DNA of 64,000 nucleotides from Gluconacetobacter tumulisoli. GTDB lineage: Bacteria > Pseudomonadota > Alphaproteobacteria > Acetobacterales > Acetobacteraceae. The notes beneath the pieces are model-generated. The model made no database searches and was not told the DNA's origin. It saw only the letters and a list, made by a program, of their open reading frames with translations. The stretch lies in contig NZ_JABEQM010000011.1 of NCBI RefSeq assembly GCF_014174155.1, forward strand, positions 79,814-143,813. The letters are read 5' to 3'. Positions 19,153 through 28,591 of the stretch are shown one piece after another. The translations under genes were made by a program, and so were the position numbers. Each line of letters starts with the position of its first letter. The stretch's first letter is position 1.

Positions 19153-20007
19153 ATGCGCAATCGCCCGCCGCGTCGTCCGGACGCCCAAGCCGCCCAGCGC
19201 CCGTCCGGACGGACGGATGCGCAAGCCCCTTCCGACACTGCCCGCCCCTCGCGGCAGCGGGGAGGAGCGGCGCCCCGTGGCACGCCGCCGCGCGGGACCT
19301 ACTGGCTGTATGGGCTGCACCCGGCGCTGGCGGCGCTGGCCAATCCCGAGCGGCGCATCCGGCAGATCCTGACGACCGAGGAGGGCGAGGCCGCCCTGCG
19401 CCAGCGTCTGGGGGCACCGCTGCCGATGCAGCCGCATCGTACCGACCGCAGCCGGCTGGAATCCCTGTGCGGGCGCGATGCCGTGCATCAGGGCATCGCC
19501 ATCCTGACCGACGCGCTGCCGTCCCTGTCGGTCGATGATGTCGTCGACCGGCCGGGGCCGGTGCTGCTGCTGGATCAGGTGACCGATCCGCGCAATGTCG
19601 GTGCCATCCTGCGATCGGCCGCCGCCTTCCGTGCCGCCGCCGTGGTGGTGATGGAACGCAACGCACCGGACGAAACCGGGGCGCTGGCCAAGGCCGCATC
19701 CGGCGCGCTGGAAATCGTGCCCTTGCTGCGGGTGGTGAATCTGGCGCGGACACTGGATGCGCTGAAGGACCGGGGGTTCTGGGTTGTCGGGCTGGATGCC
19801 GGCGGCGGTGTGCTGGACGGCACGACGTTCGGCAAGCGTCGCGTGGCGCTGGTCCTGGGAGCCGAGGGCGACGGGCTGCGCCGCCTGACGCGCGAACATT
19901 GCGATGAAATCTCGGGATTGGCCATGCCGGGCGACATGGAAAGCCTGAACGTTTCCAATGCCGCCGCCGTCGCCCTGTACGAACTGGCCCGCGCGGGCGT
20001 AGCCTGA
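19153..20007 (+). CDS. rlmB: 23S rRNA (guanosine-2'-O-)-methyltransferase, TrmH/SpoU family
   Basis: 284-residue SPOUT methyltransferase. A basic, low-complexity N-terminus (MRNRPPRRPDAQ... PPRGTYWLYGLHPALAALAN) leads into the SpoU substrate-binding domain. The catalytic knotted domain has the three SPOUT motifs: LLLDQVTDPRNVGAILRSAA, VALVLGAEGDGLRRL and MPGDMESLNVSNAAAVALYE. Members methylate G2251 of 23S rRNA or related sites. The start is ATG 19153, just downstream of the divergent tRNA-Tyr; the same frame is open further upstream but crosses the tRNA gene. The 3' end abuts a decayed racemase gene on the other strand. Confidence 0.9.
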   Translation: MRNRPPRRPDAQAAQRPSGRTDAQAPSDTARPSRQRGGAAPRGTPPRGTYWLYGLHPALAALANPERRIRQILTTEEGEAALRQRLGAPLPMQPHRTDRSRLESLCGRDAVHQGIAILTDALPSLSVDDVVDRPGPVLLLDQVTDPRNVGAILRSAAAFRAAAVVVMERNAPDETGALAKAASGALEIVPLLRVVNLARTLDALKDRGFWVVGLDAGGGVLDGTTFGKRRVALVLGAEGDGLRRLTREHCDEISGLAMPGDMESLNVSNAAAVALYELARAGVA

Positions 20008-20012
20008 CCCCG

Positions 20013-20416
20013 GGTGGCGGCATCGACGCGGATGACGCCACGCACCAGTTCCGACATGATGATGCGGTCGATATCGTCCCGTTCGACCGCATCCGGCCGC
20101 GCGATTTCCAGTCCCCCGACGACCGCAGGCGGCGGGGAATGCGGCAGGACGCGGTCCATCGCCTGATGGATCGTGGCGCCGGGGCAGATCAGGACACCCG
20201 CCGCAAGCTTGCGCGCCGACGACAGCATCAGCGCACCACACCGGCCAGGCCCCCGTAGTCGGGACAGGCGACATAATCGGCCAGGGAATGGGTATGCATG
20301 GACAGTTCGGGATGCCCGTGCGGGTCCATCCGCGCGGCGCCCTTGATACAGACGGTCCGGTAGCAGAGCGCCGCCCCTTCGGTGGAGCAGCCGACACGGC
20401 CGATAGGTCCACTCAT
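20013..20416 (-). pseudogene. Decayed aspartate/glutamate racemase
   Basis: From ATG 20416 the minus strand reads MSGPIGRVGCSTEGAALCYR and LSMHTHSLADYVACPDYGGL, the start of Asp/Glu racemase family proteins, then meets a TGA at 20228. A second frame continues with the next family block: MLSSARKLAAGVLICPGATI, then HQAMDRVLPHSPPP, and jumps to EIARPDAVERDDIDRIIMSE. The block between these, about 60 residues including a catalytic-cysteine region, is absent. So at least one frameshift and one internal deletion have destroyed the gene. About 134 codons remain of an expected roughly 240. Confidence 0.8.
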
Positions 20417-20478
20417 GTCACCCCCGACGAATCCGCAACAATGTGACAGACTGGCGGCGACCGCAGCGGAGATCCGGT

Positions 20479-20919
20479 ATGAAGCCCATCCTGGCCGCCC
20501 TTGCCACCGCCGCCCTTCTGCCGGGCGGCTGCGCGCCCTACCCGCGCACCGTGATCGCCAGCAGCCATGCGCCTGCAAACGACGCCCATTATGTGCGGCC
20601 TTTCATCGTCGCCGCGAACCGGGCCACGGTGATCAACAACTGGTTCGTCCTGAATCCCGATTGCTCGGTCGCCGATTATGTCACCGTGCGCCTGCTGACC
20701 CCGCCCGATCATGGGACGGTCACGATCCGGCGGGGCGCCTTCTATCCGAACTATCCGGTCGGAGAGGACCGTCATGCCTGCAACATGCAACCCCAGGGTG
20801 GCATCACGGCGACCTATCTGCCCGCGACGGATTATGTGGGGGCGGATCATTTCACGCTTTTGATCATCGCGGCCCGGGGCAGGTCCTGGACGACCGATTT
20901 CCAGGTATCGGTCCGGTAG
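20479..20919 (+). CDS. Small lipoprotein, hypothetical
   Basis: 146 residues from ATG 20479 (GGAG seven bases upstream). The signal peptide MKPILAALATAALLPGGC ends in a lipobox Cys. The mature part contains NNWFVLNPDCSVADYVTVRL, GTVTIRRGAFYPNYPVG and YVGADHFTLLIIAARGRSWT, which looks like a small Ig-like or cadherin-like beta domain similar to domains that repeat in large adhesins. Three further cysteines are present, so a disulphide is possible. No function known. It is followed 57 bases later by the VOC gene, perhaps co-transcribed. Confidence 0.75.
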   Translation: MKPILAALATAALLPGGCAPYPRTVIASSHAPANDAHYVRPFIVAANRATVINNWFVLNPDCSVADYVTVRLLTPPDHGTVTIRRGAFYPNYPVGEDRHACNMQPQGGITATYLPATDYVGADHFTLLIIAARGRSWTTDFQVSVR

Positions 20920-20975
20920 GCCGTCCAGGCCCTGAAACGCGGAACGCGACAACCGGCAGGAAGGAAACGTCATTG

Positions 20976-21410
20976 ATGTTCAGCCATGTTACCGTCGGCG
21001 TCCGCGACGTCGGCCGCGCGGCGACGTTCTACGACGCCGTCCTGGCCCCGCTGGGCATCGTCCGGTCCTGGACGGCCGAGGACGGACGCTTCGTCGGGTG
21101 GCGCAAGCCGGACGGGCAGGAGGAAGACGGCACGTTCTTCATCGGCAGCCCCTTCGACGGCCAGCCGCCCGCGCCCGGCAATGGCTGGATGTGCGCCTTC
21201 GCCGCGCCCAGCCATGCCGCCGTACAGGCTGCCCATGACGCCGCCATGTCCCATGGGGGCACGGACGAGGGCGCCCCCGGCCCGCGCCCGCAGTACGGCC
21301 CGCATTATTTCGGCGCCTACATGCGCGATCCCGACGGGAACAAGCTGCATGTCGTCTGCCGCGTCCCCGGACCGCCGTCTTCCCTGCCCCCGGTCCCGGA
21401 ACCGGCCTGA
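20976..21410 (+). CDS. VOC superfamily (glyoxalase/dioxygenase-like) protein
   Basis: 144 residues with the paired beta-alpha-beta-beta-beta modules of the VOC fold: MFSHVTVGVRDVGRAATFYD at the N-terminus and YFGAYMRDPDGNKLHVVCR near the C-terminus. These match the lactoylglutathione-lyase-like group in which a His and a Glu bind metal, but the reaction is not predictable from sequence. AAGGAAA precedes the ATG. The stop overlaps the next start (TGATG), so it is coupled with the OsmC gene. Confidence 0.88.
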   Translation: MFSHVTVGVRDVGRAATFYDAVLAPLGIVRSWTAEDGRFVGWRKPDGQEEDGTFFIGSPFDGQPPAPGNGWMCAFAAPSHAAVQAAHDAAMSHGGTDEGAPGPRPQYGPHYFGAYMRDPDGNKLHVVCRVPGPPSSLPPVPEPA

Positions 21411-21880
21411 TGGACAGGACCCACCGCTACGCCGTCACCCTGACCTGGACGGGCAATCGAGGCGACGGTACATCGTCCTATCGGTCATACGACCGATCCC
21501 ACCGCATCGACGCCCCGGGCAAGCCGCCGATCGACGGATCGTCCGATCCGGCCTTTCGCGGCGATCCGGCCCGCTGGAACCCCGAGGAACTGCTGCTGGC
21601 CGCGCTGGCGGCGTGTCATCAGCTTTGGTACCTCGGCCTGTGCGCGCAGGCCGGGATCGTCGTCACGGCCTATGAGGATTCAGCCGAAGGCACGATGGTC
21701 GAGCAGGCGGACGGCGCCGGGCAATTCACCACCGTCACCCTGCGCCCGCGCGTCACGCTGGCCGCCGGTTCGGACATCGCGGCGGCCGAGGCGCTGCATC
21801 GCACGGCGCACGACGCCTGCTTCATCGCGCGCTCGGTGAATTTTCCGGTCCACCATGTCCCGGTTACGACGATCGCCTGA
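21410..21880 (+). CDS. OsmC/Ohr family peroxiredoxin-like protein
   Basis: 156 residues, the YhfA/OsmC type. The N-terminus YAVTLTWTGNRGDGTSSYR and the helix NPEELLLAALAACHQLWYLG carry the first reactive Cys (AACH); the second lies in AHDACFIARSVNFPV. Two cysteines so spaced reduce organic hydroperoxides in the characterised family. Overlaps the VOC gene at its start; the pair probably deals with reactive carbonyls or peroxides. Confidence 0.9.
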   Translation: MDRTHRYAVTLTWTGNRGDGTSSYRSYDRSHRIDAPGKPPIDGSSDPAFRGDPARWNPEELLLAALAACHQLWYLGLCAQAGIVVTAYEDSAEGTMVEQADGAGQFTTVTLRPRVTLAAGSDIAAAEALHRTAHDACFIARSVNFPVHHVPVTTIA

Positions 21881-21966
21881 ATCGGGCGAACATGGATCCG
21901 GAGCGGAGGCGCGGGAAAACGACGGCGGCGTCAGCCACTTATGCTCAAGGATCCCCCCAGGGCGGG

Positions 21967-24069
21967 CTATACCCCCCGCAACGGCGGCTCCAGCATCGGC
22001 GCCCCCATGGCCGGATCCGTCGTGCCGGCGCGTCCATTTTCGACGTGGCCGGCAAAACGCACCGTATTGCGGCCGCCATCGGCCAGGAGCGTGAAATCGT
22101 ACCAGTTCCCGCTGGCCGACAGCACGATCCGACGTTCCACGGCCTGGTCCGCCGGCACGTCGATCGCCATCTCCGCCCGCCCATAGGCGTTGTCCCGCAC
22201 CACGACATGCGCGGCGCCTGCGGCGGGTTTCAACGTCAGAACCAGCGCATCATGCGCGCCATCATGCCGGACCGAGGCGACCACGCCTGGCACGCCGACA
22301 TCGGGCGCGCCCGTCCGATGATAGCGACGGATGAAACCGTTCGGTCCCATGACGGTCAGCATCAAGGGCGCATCGCCGGCCGGCAGCCAGACGTCCGCCA
22401 GGCTCTTTCCGGCCTCGACGGTGTAACGGCGCGGCGTCTCGTCCGACAGTTCGCGATAGACATACAGGCATGCCGCCGCCCGGCCTGTATTGACGAAGCG
22501 CAGCGTCAGCGCGCCGTCGGCGTCCGTCGTCTCCTCGACCGCCAGATCGTAGGGTAACGGACGCGCCGGGCGCGTGCCCTCTTCCTGCCGACCGATATCG
22601 GCGGACTGGCTGGTCGCGGGAACGGCCGGGTCGCGCAGGCGGCACGACGCATCCACCGCCGCGCGATAGCCCGACGTGTCGGGCAGGCCCACGCGCCCAT
22701 GCACCGGCAACGAGAAATCGAATGCCGAGGTCAGGTCGCCGCAGATCGCACGCCGCCAGGGCGTGATGTTCGGTTCATGCACGCCGAAACGCCGTTCGAT
22801 GAACCGGATCACCGATGTATGATCGAATACCTCCGAACAGACATATCCGCCCGTGCTCCAGGGTGAAATCGCCACCATCGGCACGCGCGGCCCCAGCCCG
22901 TACGGCAAATTGTCCACCGTGTAGCGCTTGATGTTCAAGTCCGGCAGGCGGTCGTGAATTTCCCCCGCCGTACTAACGGTGCTCTTGCCGGGAAGGGCCG
23001 GCGTGGGCGGCTGCGGCGGCGGCACATGATCGAAATAGCCATCGTTTTCGTCATACATGACCAGGAATACGGTCTGCGCCCATACATCGGGATTCGACGT
23101 CAGGGCATCCAGCACGCGCGAGATATAGACCGCGCCGTAGCCGGGGCTCCAGCGCGGATGTTCCGAAAACGCCGCCGGCGGCAGCAGCCACGATACGCTG
23201 GGCAGCCTGTCCTGCATCACGTCGGCTTTCAGGTCGTCCAGCGTCCGCTTGACCATCGCGCGACGATGGAGGGACGACCCTTCCGGGGCGGTCACGAAAT
23301 TCCTGAAATTCATCAGGACATTGGTGCCGAAATTGCCGTTGAGCAGGTCTGTCACCTCCAATCCCTCCTGATAGATCTGCCAGGAGACGCCGGCCTTTTC
23401 CAGCCGCTCGGGAAAGGTGGTCCAGGTGAACGGAGGCGGCACCGTCTTGTAGAACTGGCGATCCGCCCAGTCGATATTGTCCAGGATCGGCCCCCCGCCC
23501 GCACCGGTGGGATCGACCATTCCCGTCATCAGGTAGAACCGGTTGGGATGGGTCTGGCACGGGGTGGAACAGAAATAATGGTCGCATACCGTGAACGCGT
23601 CGGCGAGGGCGTAGTGGAAGGGCAGATCCTCACGCGTGTAATATCCCATCGTCATGTCGGTCTTATGCTTCGGCCATTGGTCGTTTCGACCGGCATTGAT
23701 CGCGGCATGCGTGGGTTCCCAGCTGTGATTCAAATCCATCACGCATTCCGCGCCGCTGCTTTTCGTGTTCAGGCGGAAGGGCATGATCTCTCCCCCGCCG
23801 TCGTGCGCCCGGGGCTGACGCCAGAGCGGCACGCCATCGGCACGCAGCACGGGGAAGCGGTCATTCACACCGCGCACGCCGGACATGTGGCCGAAATAAT
23901 GATCGAAGGATCGATTTTCCTGCATGAAGACGACGACGTGCTTCACATCTTCGATCGTGCCGGCACGGCGGCGGGCAGGCAGAGCCATCGCGCGATGGAT
24001 CGCCTCGGGGAGCAGGCCCGCGGACAGGGCACCCATCTGCAGAAAATCGCGCCGGTTAGAATGGAACAT
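21967..24069 (-). CDS. Phosphocholine-specific phospholipase C (Tat exported)
   Basis: 700 residues from ATG 24069, with GAGGAG six bases upstream. The twin-arginine signal RRDFLQ (residues 6-11) and hydrophobic stretch indicate Tat export. The phosphoesterase domain begins VKHVVVFMQENRSFDHYFG, the metal-binding motif of acid-phosphatase-like bacterial PLCs (PlcH/PlcN), with MYDENDGYFDHVPPP as another metal site and ISPWSTGGYVCSEVFDHTS later. The C-terminus holds two DUF756-type beta domains. In characterised members it cleaves phosphatidylcholine or sphingomyelin to release phosphocholine, a possible phosphate source. No Pho box was found upstream. Confidence 0.93.
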   Translation of the reverse strand: MFHSNRRDFLQMGALSAGLLPEAIHRAMALPARRRAGTIEDVKHVVVFMQENRSFDHYFGHMSGVRGVNDRFPVLRADGVPLWRQPRAHDGGGEIMPFRLNTKSSGAECVMDLNHSWEPTHAAINAGRNDQWPKHKTDMTMGYYTREDLPFHYALADAFTVCDHYFCSTPCQTHPNRFYLMTGMVDPTGAGGGPILDNIDWADRQFYKTVPPPFTWTTFPERLEKAGVSWQIYQEGLEVTDLLNGNFGTNVLMNFRNFVTAPEGSSLHRRAMVKRTLDDLKADVMQDRLPSVSWLLPPAAFSEHPRWSPGYGAVYISRVLDALTSNPDVWAQTVFLVMYDENDGYFDHVPPPQPPTPALPGKSTVSTAGEIHDRLPDLNIKRYTVDNLPYGLGPRVPMVAISPWSTGGYVCSEVFDHTSVIRFIERRFGVHEPNITPWRRAICGDLTSAFDFSLPVHGRVGLPDTSGYRAAVDASCRLRDPAVPATSQSADIGRQEEGTRPARPLPYDLAVEETTDADGALTLRFVNTGRAAACLYVYRELSDETPRRYTVEAGKSLADVWLPAGDAPLMLTVMGPNGFIRRYHRTGAPDVGVPGVVASVRHDGAHDALVLTLKPAAGAAHVVVRDNAYGRAEMAIDVPADQAVERRIVLSASGNWYDFTLLADGGRNTVRFAGHVENGRAGTTDPAMGAPMLEPPLRGV

Positions 24070-24231
24070 CCGAACTCCTCTTCCTGTCCCTGGACGCTGC
24101 GCGCATGCAGGATGGCGGGTGTGAAACGCCCGATACGCAAGCCATTTTGAAATGAAACAACGGCCTTGCCTATACTGCGTCATCTTGTCTCAAGACGCCT
24201 GCTGGTGCGCCACAGGGGGCGCTGGCCAAGG

Positions 24232-24261
24232 AAAAGGCCCATCCCCTTCCGGAAATGGGCC
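24232..24261 (-). terminator. Terminator of the TonB receptor gene
   Basis: Stem GGCCCAT/ATGGGCC with a 12-base loop lies 22 bases after the TonB receptor stop; on the minus strand it is followed by a short T run. Confidence 0.7.
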
Positions 24262-24282
24262 CTTCCCACGCCTGGTCGCGGA

Positions 24283-26739
24283 TCAGAAATCCGAACTGAT
24301 GGACCCGATGGCCGAGAACGGGGAGGCGATCGAATAGGTCGGTGCGCTGCCGCTGATCGCGCCGCCGTAAACGCCTTTCATTGCGTTGGCCGTCGCCTGA
24401 ACGCCACTGACCGCCCCCAGATAACGGGTATTGGCGATGTTCTGGAGATTGATCTGCACATGCGGGCTCTTGAATGGTCCCCAGTTGGGGAACCGGTAGC
24501 CCGCCGAGACATTCATGCGCACGAACCCCGGAATGGACTGGTCATCCATGAAGGTCGAATATTGCCGTGCGGTATATTTCAGGTTGAACGTACCGAACAC
24601 GCTGCCGTCGTCATAATCGAGGCCGAAACCCAGCGTGTATTTGGGGGCCTGCGGAGCGATCTTGCCGGCGCTGCGGACGTAATCGGTGATGGAGCTGCCG
24701 TTGAGCTTGGCGGAGACGGCGATGTTGCTGTCGGTAACGGCATGCAGATATTCGGCCGACACATAGGGGCGGAAATTATAAATCGGACGCGTTCCGATCT
24801 CGAAATCCACGCCGTCGCTGTGCGCGTTGCCGCCATTGATGCTGCTGGTCCAGTAATTGGCCGGATTGGTCGGGTCCACGACCGTCTGCGTATAGAGGCG
24901 GTTTGTGAAATTATAGTGGAAATAGGTAATCGAGGACGAGAACAGCTTGCCCTGGTAGCGCCAGCCCGCTTCCTCGGAAATCGAGATTTCCGGCTTCTGC
25001 GCGGTCGTGCCGTGGGTAGTATATCCCGATCCGCTGTAATAGGTGCCGGCGTCATACAGCGACGTGTTGGCCGGCATCCGGAAATTTGTCGCACCGGAAA
25101 CGAAGAGCTGATTTTCGTCGTTGATCTTGAACCGGACCGCCGCCGTGGGCAGAGGCTCCCCCAGGGTCTGGCTGATATATTTTCCCGTCGAGGTGTCGGG
25201 CAGGTTGTTCTGCCCGCGCCGGGTCACGATCGCGTATTTGAATCCCGCATCGAGCGTCAACCGATCGTGCAGGAGCGAAAGGCTGTCGCCGATGAAGGGC
25301 GCGTGAATCGTCGTCTGGGTCATCGCATCGCGATATTGCTGCGTCTCGCCATTGGCGAGGACAAGCTGCGAACCGCCCCCCCACACATCGGCCGGCGTGC
25401 CGTCCGCGTTGACCCCCGAATATGGCCCGGTCTGGAACTGCTTCGAATATTCGAACCAATAGCCGATCAGCAGCCGGTTCGGCCCGGTGGTCAGCGTGAC
25501 CTTCGTGACTGCGCCAGGGCGATAGGTCTGGGTGTTCGACGGGTTGTAGAGCAACGTCGATCCCTTGGAGACCCCGTTGATCGAGCTTCCCATCGTCTGG
25601 GATCCCCATTGTTGCTTCTCGAGATTCTCGTAATAGGCGCCGCCGCCATTTCCGTTGCCGTACCAGAAGTACGGGGTTTCCGTCAGGACGATGCGGTCGG
25701 TCAGGGTGAAGGTCGAGGGCGCGCTAGCATAGATGTTGGTGAACGGATTCTGGTGCAGCTTGTAATAGGTCGAGTTGGCCGAGGTATCGCCGGTGTACAC
25801 CGAGCTGTAGACCGTATTGCCCGTAACCGGCGCGCCCATCACGCCATCGCCGAATTTCTGGTAATTGGTCAGGTTGGTGCTGGGAAACGCGGCGTTATTG
25901 AGCTGATTGCCGACGATCGCCAACGAAATGCGATTGCCCTGCCCCCAGTCATTGACGAATTTCATCTCGCCATGGATCTTCTTGTCCATGCCCGGGCCGC
26001 GCCACATGTTGGCGTGCGTGTCGGAGAAGGAGAAATAGGCACGCGCGTTCGTATGGGCGATCAGGCCGGTATCATACCGCACGAAGCCGCGCACCGAATT
26101 GAACGAGCCGTAGCTGAAATTGACCCGGCCGCCCATCTTCATCAGCGGGTCGATCATGTACATGTTGACGATGCCGCCGGACGCGTTGATGACCGGGCTG
26201 TCGAGATCCGCGGAGCCCTGCGCCAGCTGGATCTTCTGCAGGTTCTCCGAATCCAGGATTTCCTGCGGGTAGATCGCGCCGGAACCGATGTCGCTGAGCG
26301 GGAAGCCTTCGAGCGTGAAGCCCATCTGGGACTGCGTCATGCCGCGCACCGTCATGGTGCCGCCGGTCAGGCCCATCGGATCGGTGTCCGACGTGTTCAC
26401 ACCCGGCATAAGCGTCATCAGCTGGAACGGATTGAGACCGGGCGTCTGCTTTTCGATGAAATCACGGGTGACGGTCGATTTCGATTTCGGCGCATCCTCG
26501 TTCACCATCAGGCCGCCGCCGAGCGCGCGGCGGGTGACGCCATCGCCTGCGCTGTGGCCCGTCACTTCGACATGTTCGGCCGCGACATCGGTGGGCGCGG
26601 TGGAGCCGAGCATCGTGGGGGGCACGGCCGAAGGGTGCTGCGACTGATTTGCCGTCTGGGCGCGCGCGGGCATCGCGGCGATCGTCACGATCGCGGTGCT
26701 TGCAAGCAGCAACGGAAGACAGGTCAGGGAACGCGTCAA
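24283..26739 (-). CDS. TonB-dependent receptor (paralogue of the gene at 39273)
   Basis: 818-residue outer-membrane receptor. Signal peptide to about residue 27 (AMPARA). The plug domain carries RDFIEKQTPGLNPFQLMTLM and TVRGMTQSQMGFTLEGFPLS, and the 22-strand barrel ends in SSDF with C-terminal Phe as needed for BAM insertion. Immediately after the signal is a Q/S/P-rich segment ending HVEVTGHS, a possible TonB box. Nothing in the neighbourhood (phospholipase, amidase) reveals the substrate. The paralogue at 39273 shares its plug layout. An 8-bp inverted repeat upstream (26804-26827) may be an operator. Confidence 0.93.
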   Translation of the reverse strand: MTRSLTCLPLLLASTAIVTIAAMPARAQTANQSQHPSAVPPTMLGSTAPTDVAAEHVEVTGHSAGDGVTRRALGGGLMVNEDAPKSKSTVTRDFIEKQTPGLNPFQLMTLMPGVNTSDTDPMGLTGGTMTVRGMTQSQMGFTLEGFPLSDIGSGAIYPQEILDSENLQKIQLAQGSADLDSPVINASGGIVNMYMIDPLMKMGGRVNFSYGSFNSVRGFVRYDTGLIAHTNARAYFSFSDTHANMWRGPGMDKKIHGEMKFVNDWGQGNRISLAIVGNQLNNAAFPSTNLTNYQKFGDGVMGAPVTGNTVYSSVYTGDTSANSTYYKLHQNPFTNIYASAPSTFTLTDRIVLTETPYFWYGNGNGGGAYYENLEKQQWGSQTMGSSINGVSKGSTLLYNPSNTQTYRPGAVTKVTLTTGPNRLLIGYWFEYSKQFQTGPYSGVNADGTPADVWGGGSQLVLANGETQQYRDAMTQTTIHAPFIGDSLSLLHDRLTLDAGFKYAIVTRRGQNNLPDTSTGKYISQTLGEPLPTAAVRFKINDENQLFVSGATNFRMPANTSLYDAGTYYSGSGYTTHGTTAQKPEISISEEAGWRYQGKLFSSSITYFHYNFTNRLYTQTVVDPTNPANYWTSSINGGNAHSDGVDFEIGTRPIYNFRPYVSAEYLHAVTDSNIAVSAKLNGSSITDYVRSAGKIAPQAPKYTLGFGLDYDDGSVFGTFNLKYTARQYSTFMDDQSIPGFVRMNVSAGYRFPNWGPFKSPHVQINLQNIANTRYLGAVSGVQATANAMKGVYGGAISGSAPTYSIASPFSAIGSISSDF

Positions 26740-26803
26740 GTTTCATATCCTCTGGATTATATTTGCGTCACGTCTAACACCCATTCATTCATGTTGGCAG
26801 GCC

Positions 26804-26827
26804 AAACCTGACCGTATGATCAGGTTT
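26804..26827. promoter_or_regulatory. Inverted repeat upstream of the TonB receptor
   Basis: AAACCTGA-N8-TCAGGTTT, a perfect 8-bp dyad about 65 bases upstream of the receptor start. It could be an operator or a leader hairpin. No T run follows on either strand. Confidence 0.5.
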
Positions 26828-27005
26828 CTTAAAACCTTCACAAAGTCCGTAAAGATAATATTTGTCAGGTAGTTGGAGTCCGGCTCACGGCGTGCGTGGG
26901 ACTGATCCGCACGCAACGGCACCGACAGGCCGTGACCAGAAGCGGCGCCACGAGGCGTGGCGCCAGGGGCCATTCATGCTGCGGATCGATATGATTCCGA
27001 ACAGG

Positions 27006-28529
27006 TCACCGCGCTGCAGGCGCGACCGGGCCCGCCTGTTCATAGGCATATCCCATCGCCAGCAGCGCCGGTTCCGACCAGGCCGCGCCGATAAAGGACA
27101 GCCCGACCGGCAGCCCCCGCACCCGGCCCATCGGCACGCTGAGATGCGGATAGCCGGCCACGGCCGCCAATGTCCCCGCGCCAGTTCCGTCGCCCGGCCG
27201 GTCGCCCAGGACGGGATCGGTCATCCAGGCCGGACCGATCGTGGGAGCCACCAGGGCGTCCAGCCGATCGTGCGCCAGCATGGCGTCGATGCCCGCCGCC
27301 CCGGCGAGGCGTCGCGCGTCGGTCCGCGCCGTCAGGTAGGCGGGATCCGACAAAGTTGGGGCCTGAACCGCCTTTTCGAACATATCCTGTCCAAACCATG
27401 TCATTTCGCGATCGGCGTGTTCGGTATCGAACGCGATCAACGCCGTCAGGTCGCGGGTCTTCACCGCCGCCGGGGTCTGGGCCAGATAGGCATTCACCCC
27501 GGCGCGGAATTCGGACAGCAGGACCGTCAATTCGGCTTCGCCCATGGTCTTGGCGTCGAATGTCCCGATCTCGACCAGGGTCGCGCCCAATGCGCGCAGC
27601 CGCGCAAGGGCGGTGTCGAATACCGCGCGCAGGTCGGGATTTTTGCCCTGGGCGAAGCGCATCACGCCGATCCGCCGCCCGCGCAGGGCATCGGGTGCCA
27701 GGCCCGCCAGATAATCGGCGCGATGGCGATCGGCGTCCGCCGTCGCGGGATCGACGGGGTCGGATCCCGCCATGACACCCAGCAGCAGCGCGGCGTCCCG
27801 TACGGTGCGCGTCATCGGGCCGGGCGTGTCCTGGCTGGTCGAGATCGGCACGACGAATGTACGCGACACCAGACCCACCGTCGGCTTCAGCCCGACGATG
27901 CCGTTGACCGCCGCCGGACAGGTGATCGAGCCATTGGTTTCGGTCCCGATGGCCGCCATAGCCAGGCCCGCTGCCACGGCGACGGCACTGCCGGCGCTGG
28001 AGCCGCAGGCCGTCCGCGCGCGATCGTACGGATTGCGCGTCAGGCCGCCCACGGCGCTCCATCCGCTGCTGGCGTGGGCCGAGCGGAAATTGGCCCATTC
28101 CGACAGGTTGCCCTTGCCCAGCACGATCGCCCCGGCCGCGCGCAGCCGCGCGATCACCGGCGCGTCGCGATGCGTCAGGTTCCCCACCAGCGCCAGCGAC
28201 CCGGCGGTCGTCGGCAACGGGTCCCGCGTTTCGATATTGTCCTTCACCACAATCGGCAGGCCATACAGCGGGCCGCGCACCCGCCGCATCCGCGCCAGGG
28301 CGGCGGCCTGCGCTACCGCGTCGGGATTCAGCGCCAGGATAGCGTGCAGCCCGTCCGGCCCCGCGTCAGTCCGCGCGATGCGCGCGCGATAGCGCCGCAC
28401 CAGGCTGTCGGGCGCCAACCGCCCGGCGTGCATCGCCGCCACCAGGTCGGTGGCGTTGTCCGGCCAGGCCTGCGGCGACGCGGCCTGCGACAGGCCCGGC
28501 ACGCACGCCCCCAGCAGTGCCGCCAACAT
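27006..28529 (-). CDS. Exported amidase-signature family hydrolase
   Basis: About 507 residues from ATG 28529. The Ser-Ser-Lys triad of the family is visible: Lys in GLPIVVKDNIET, cis-Ser in RTACGSSAGSAVAVAAGLA and nucleophile in GTETNGSITCPAAVNGIVGL. The N-terminus (MLAALLGACVPGLSQAA) looks like a signal peptide, though short; the frame is open upstream to 28655, so the start is uncertain. Family members hydrolyse aliphatic or aryl amides, peptides or Glu-tRNA; periplasmic ones are usually scavenging enzymes. A palindromic AT-rich repeat (28568-28591) lies just ahead. Confidence 0.87.
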   Translation of the reverse strand: MLAALLGACVPGLSQAASPQAWPDNATDLVAAMHAGRLAPDSLVRRYRARIARTDAGPDGLHAILALNPDAVAQAAALARMRRVRGPLYGLPIVVKDNIETRDPLPTTAGSLALVGNLTHRDAPVIARLRAAGAIVLGKGNLSEWANFRSAHASSGWSAVGGLTRNPYDRARTACGSSAGSAVAVAAGLAMAAIGTETNGSITCPAAVNGIVGLKPTVGLVSRTFVVPISTSQDTPGPMTRTVRDAALLLGVMAGSDPVDPATADADRHRADYLAGLAPDALRGRRIGVMRFAQGKNPDLRAVFDTALARLRALGATLVEIGTFDAKTMGEAELTVLLSEFRAGVNAYLAQTPAAVKTRDLTALIAFDTEHADREMTWFGQDMFEKAVQAPTLSDPAYLTARTDARRLAGAAGIDAMLAHDRLDALVAPTIGPAWMTDPVLGDRPGDGTGAGTLAAVAGYPHLSVPMGRVRGLPVGLSFIGAAWSEPALLAMGYAYEQAGPVAPAAR

Positions 28530-28567
28530 CAGGCCCCGCCATCCCTTCCGGAGCGGCTGGCCGATGC

Positions 28568-28591
28568 CTTCTTTTTCTGAAGAAAAAGAAG
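28568..28591. repeat. AT-rich perfect palindrome between amidase and hydrolase genes
   Basis: CTTCTTTTTCT-GA-AGAAAAAGAAG: an 11-bp inverted repeat with a 2-base loop. A second purine/pyrimidine-skewed hairpin (GGTTCTT ... AAGAACC, 28664-28695) follows within 110 bases, next to the hydrolase stop. They contrast sharply with local GC content and may act as transcription end or as a mobile repeat. Confidence 0.5.

Noticed and set aside
24166..26811. 881-residue plus-strand frame opposite the TonB receptor
   Set aside because: Antisense shadow; the receptor on the minus strand has signal peptide, plug and barrel.
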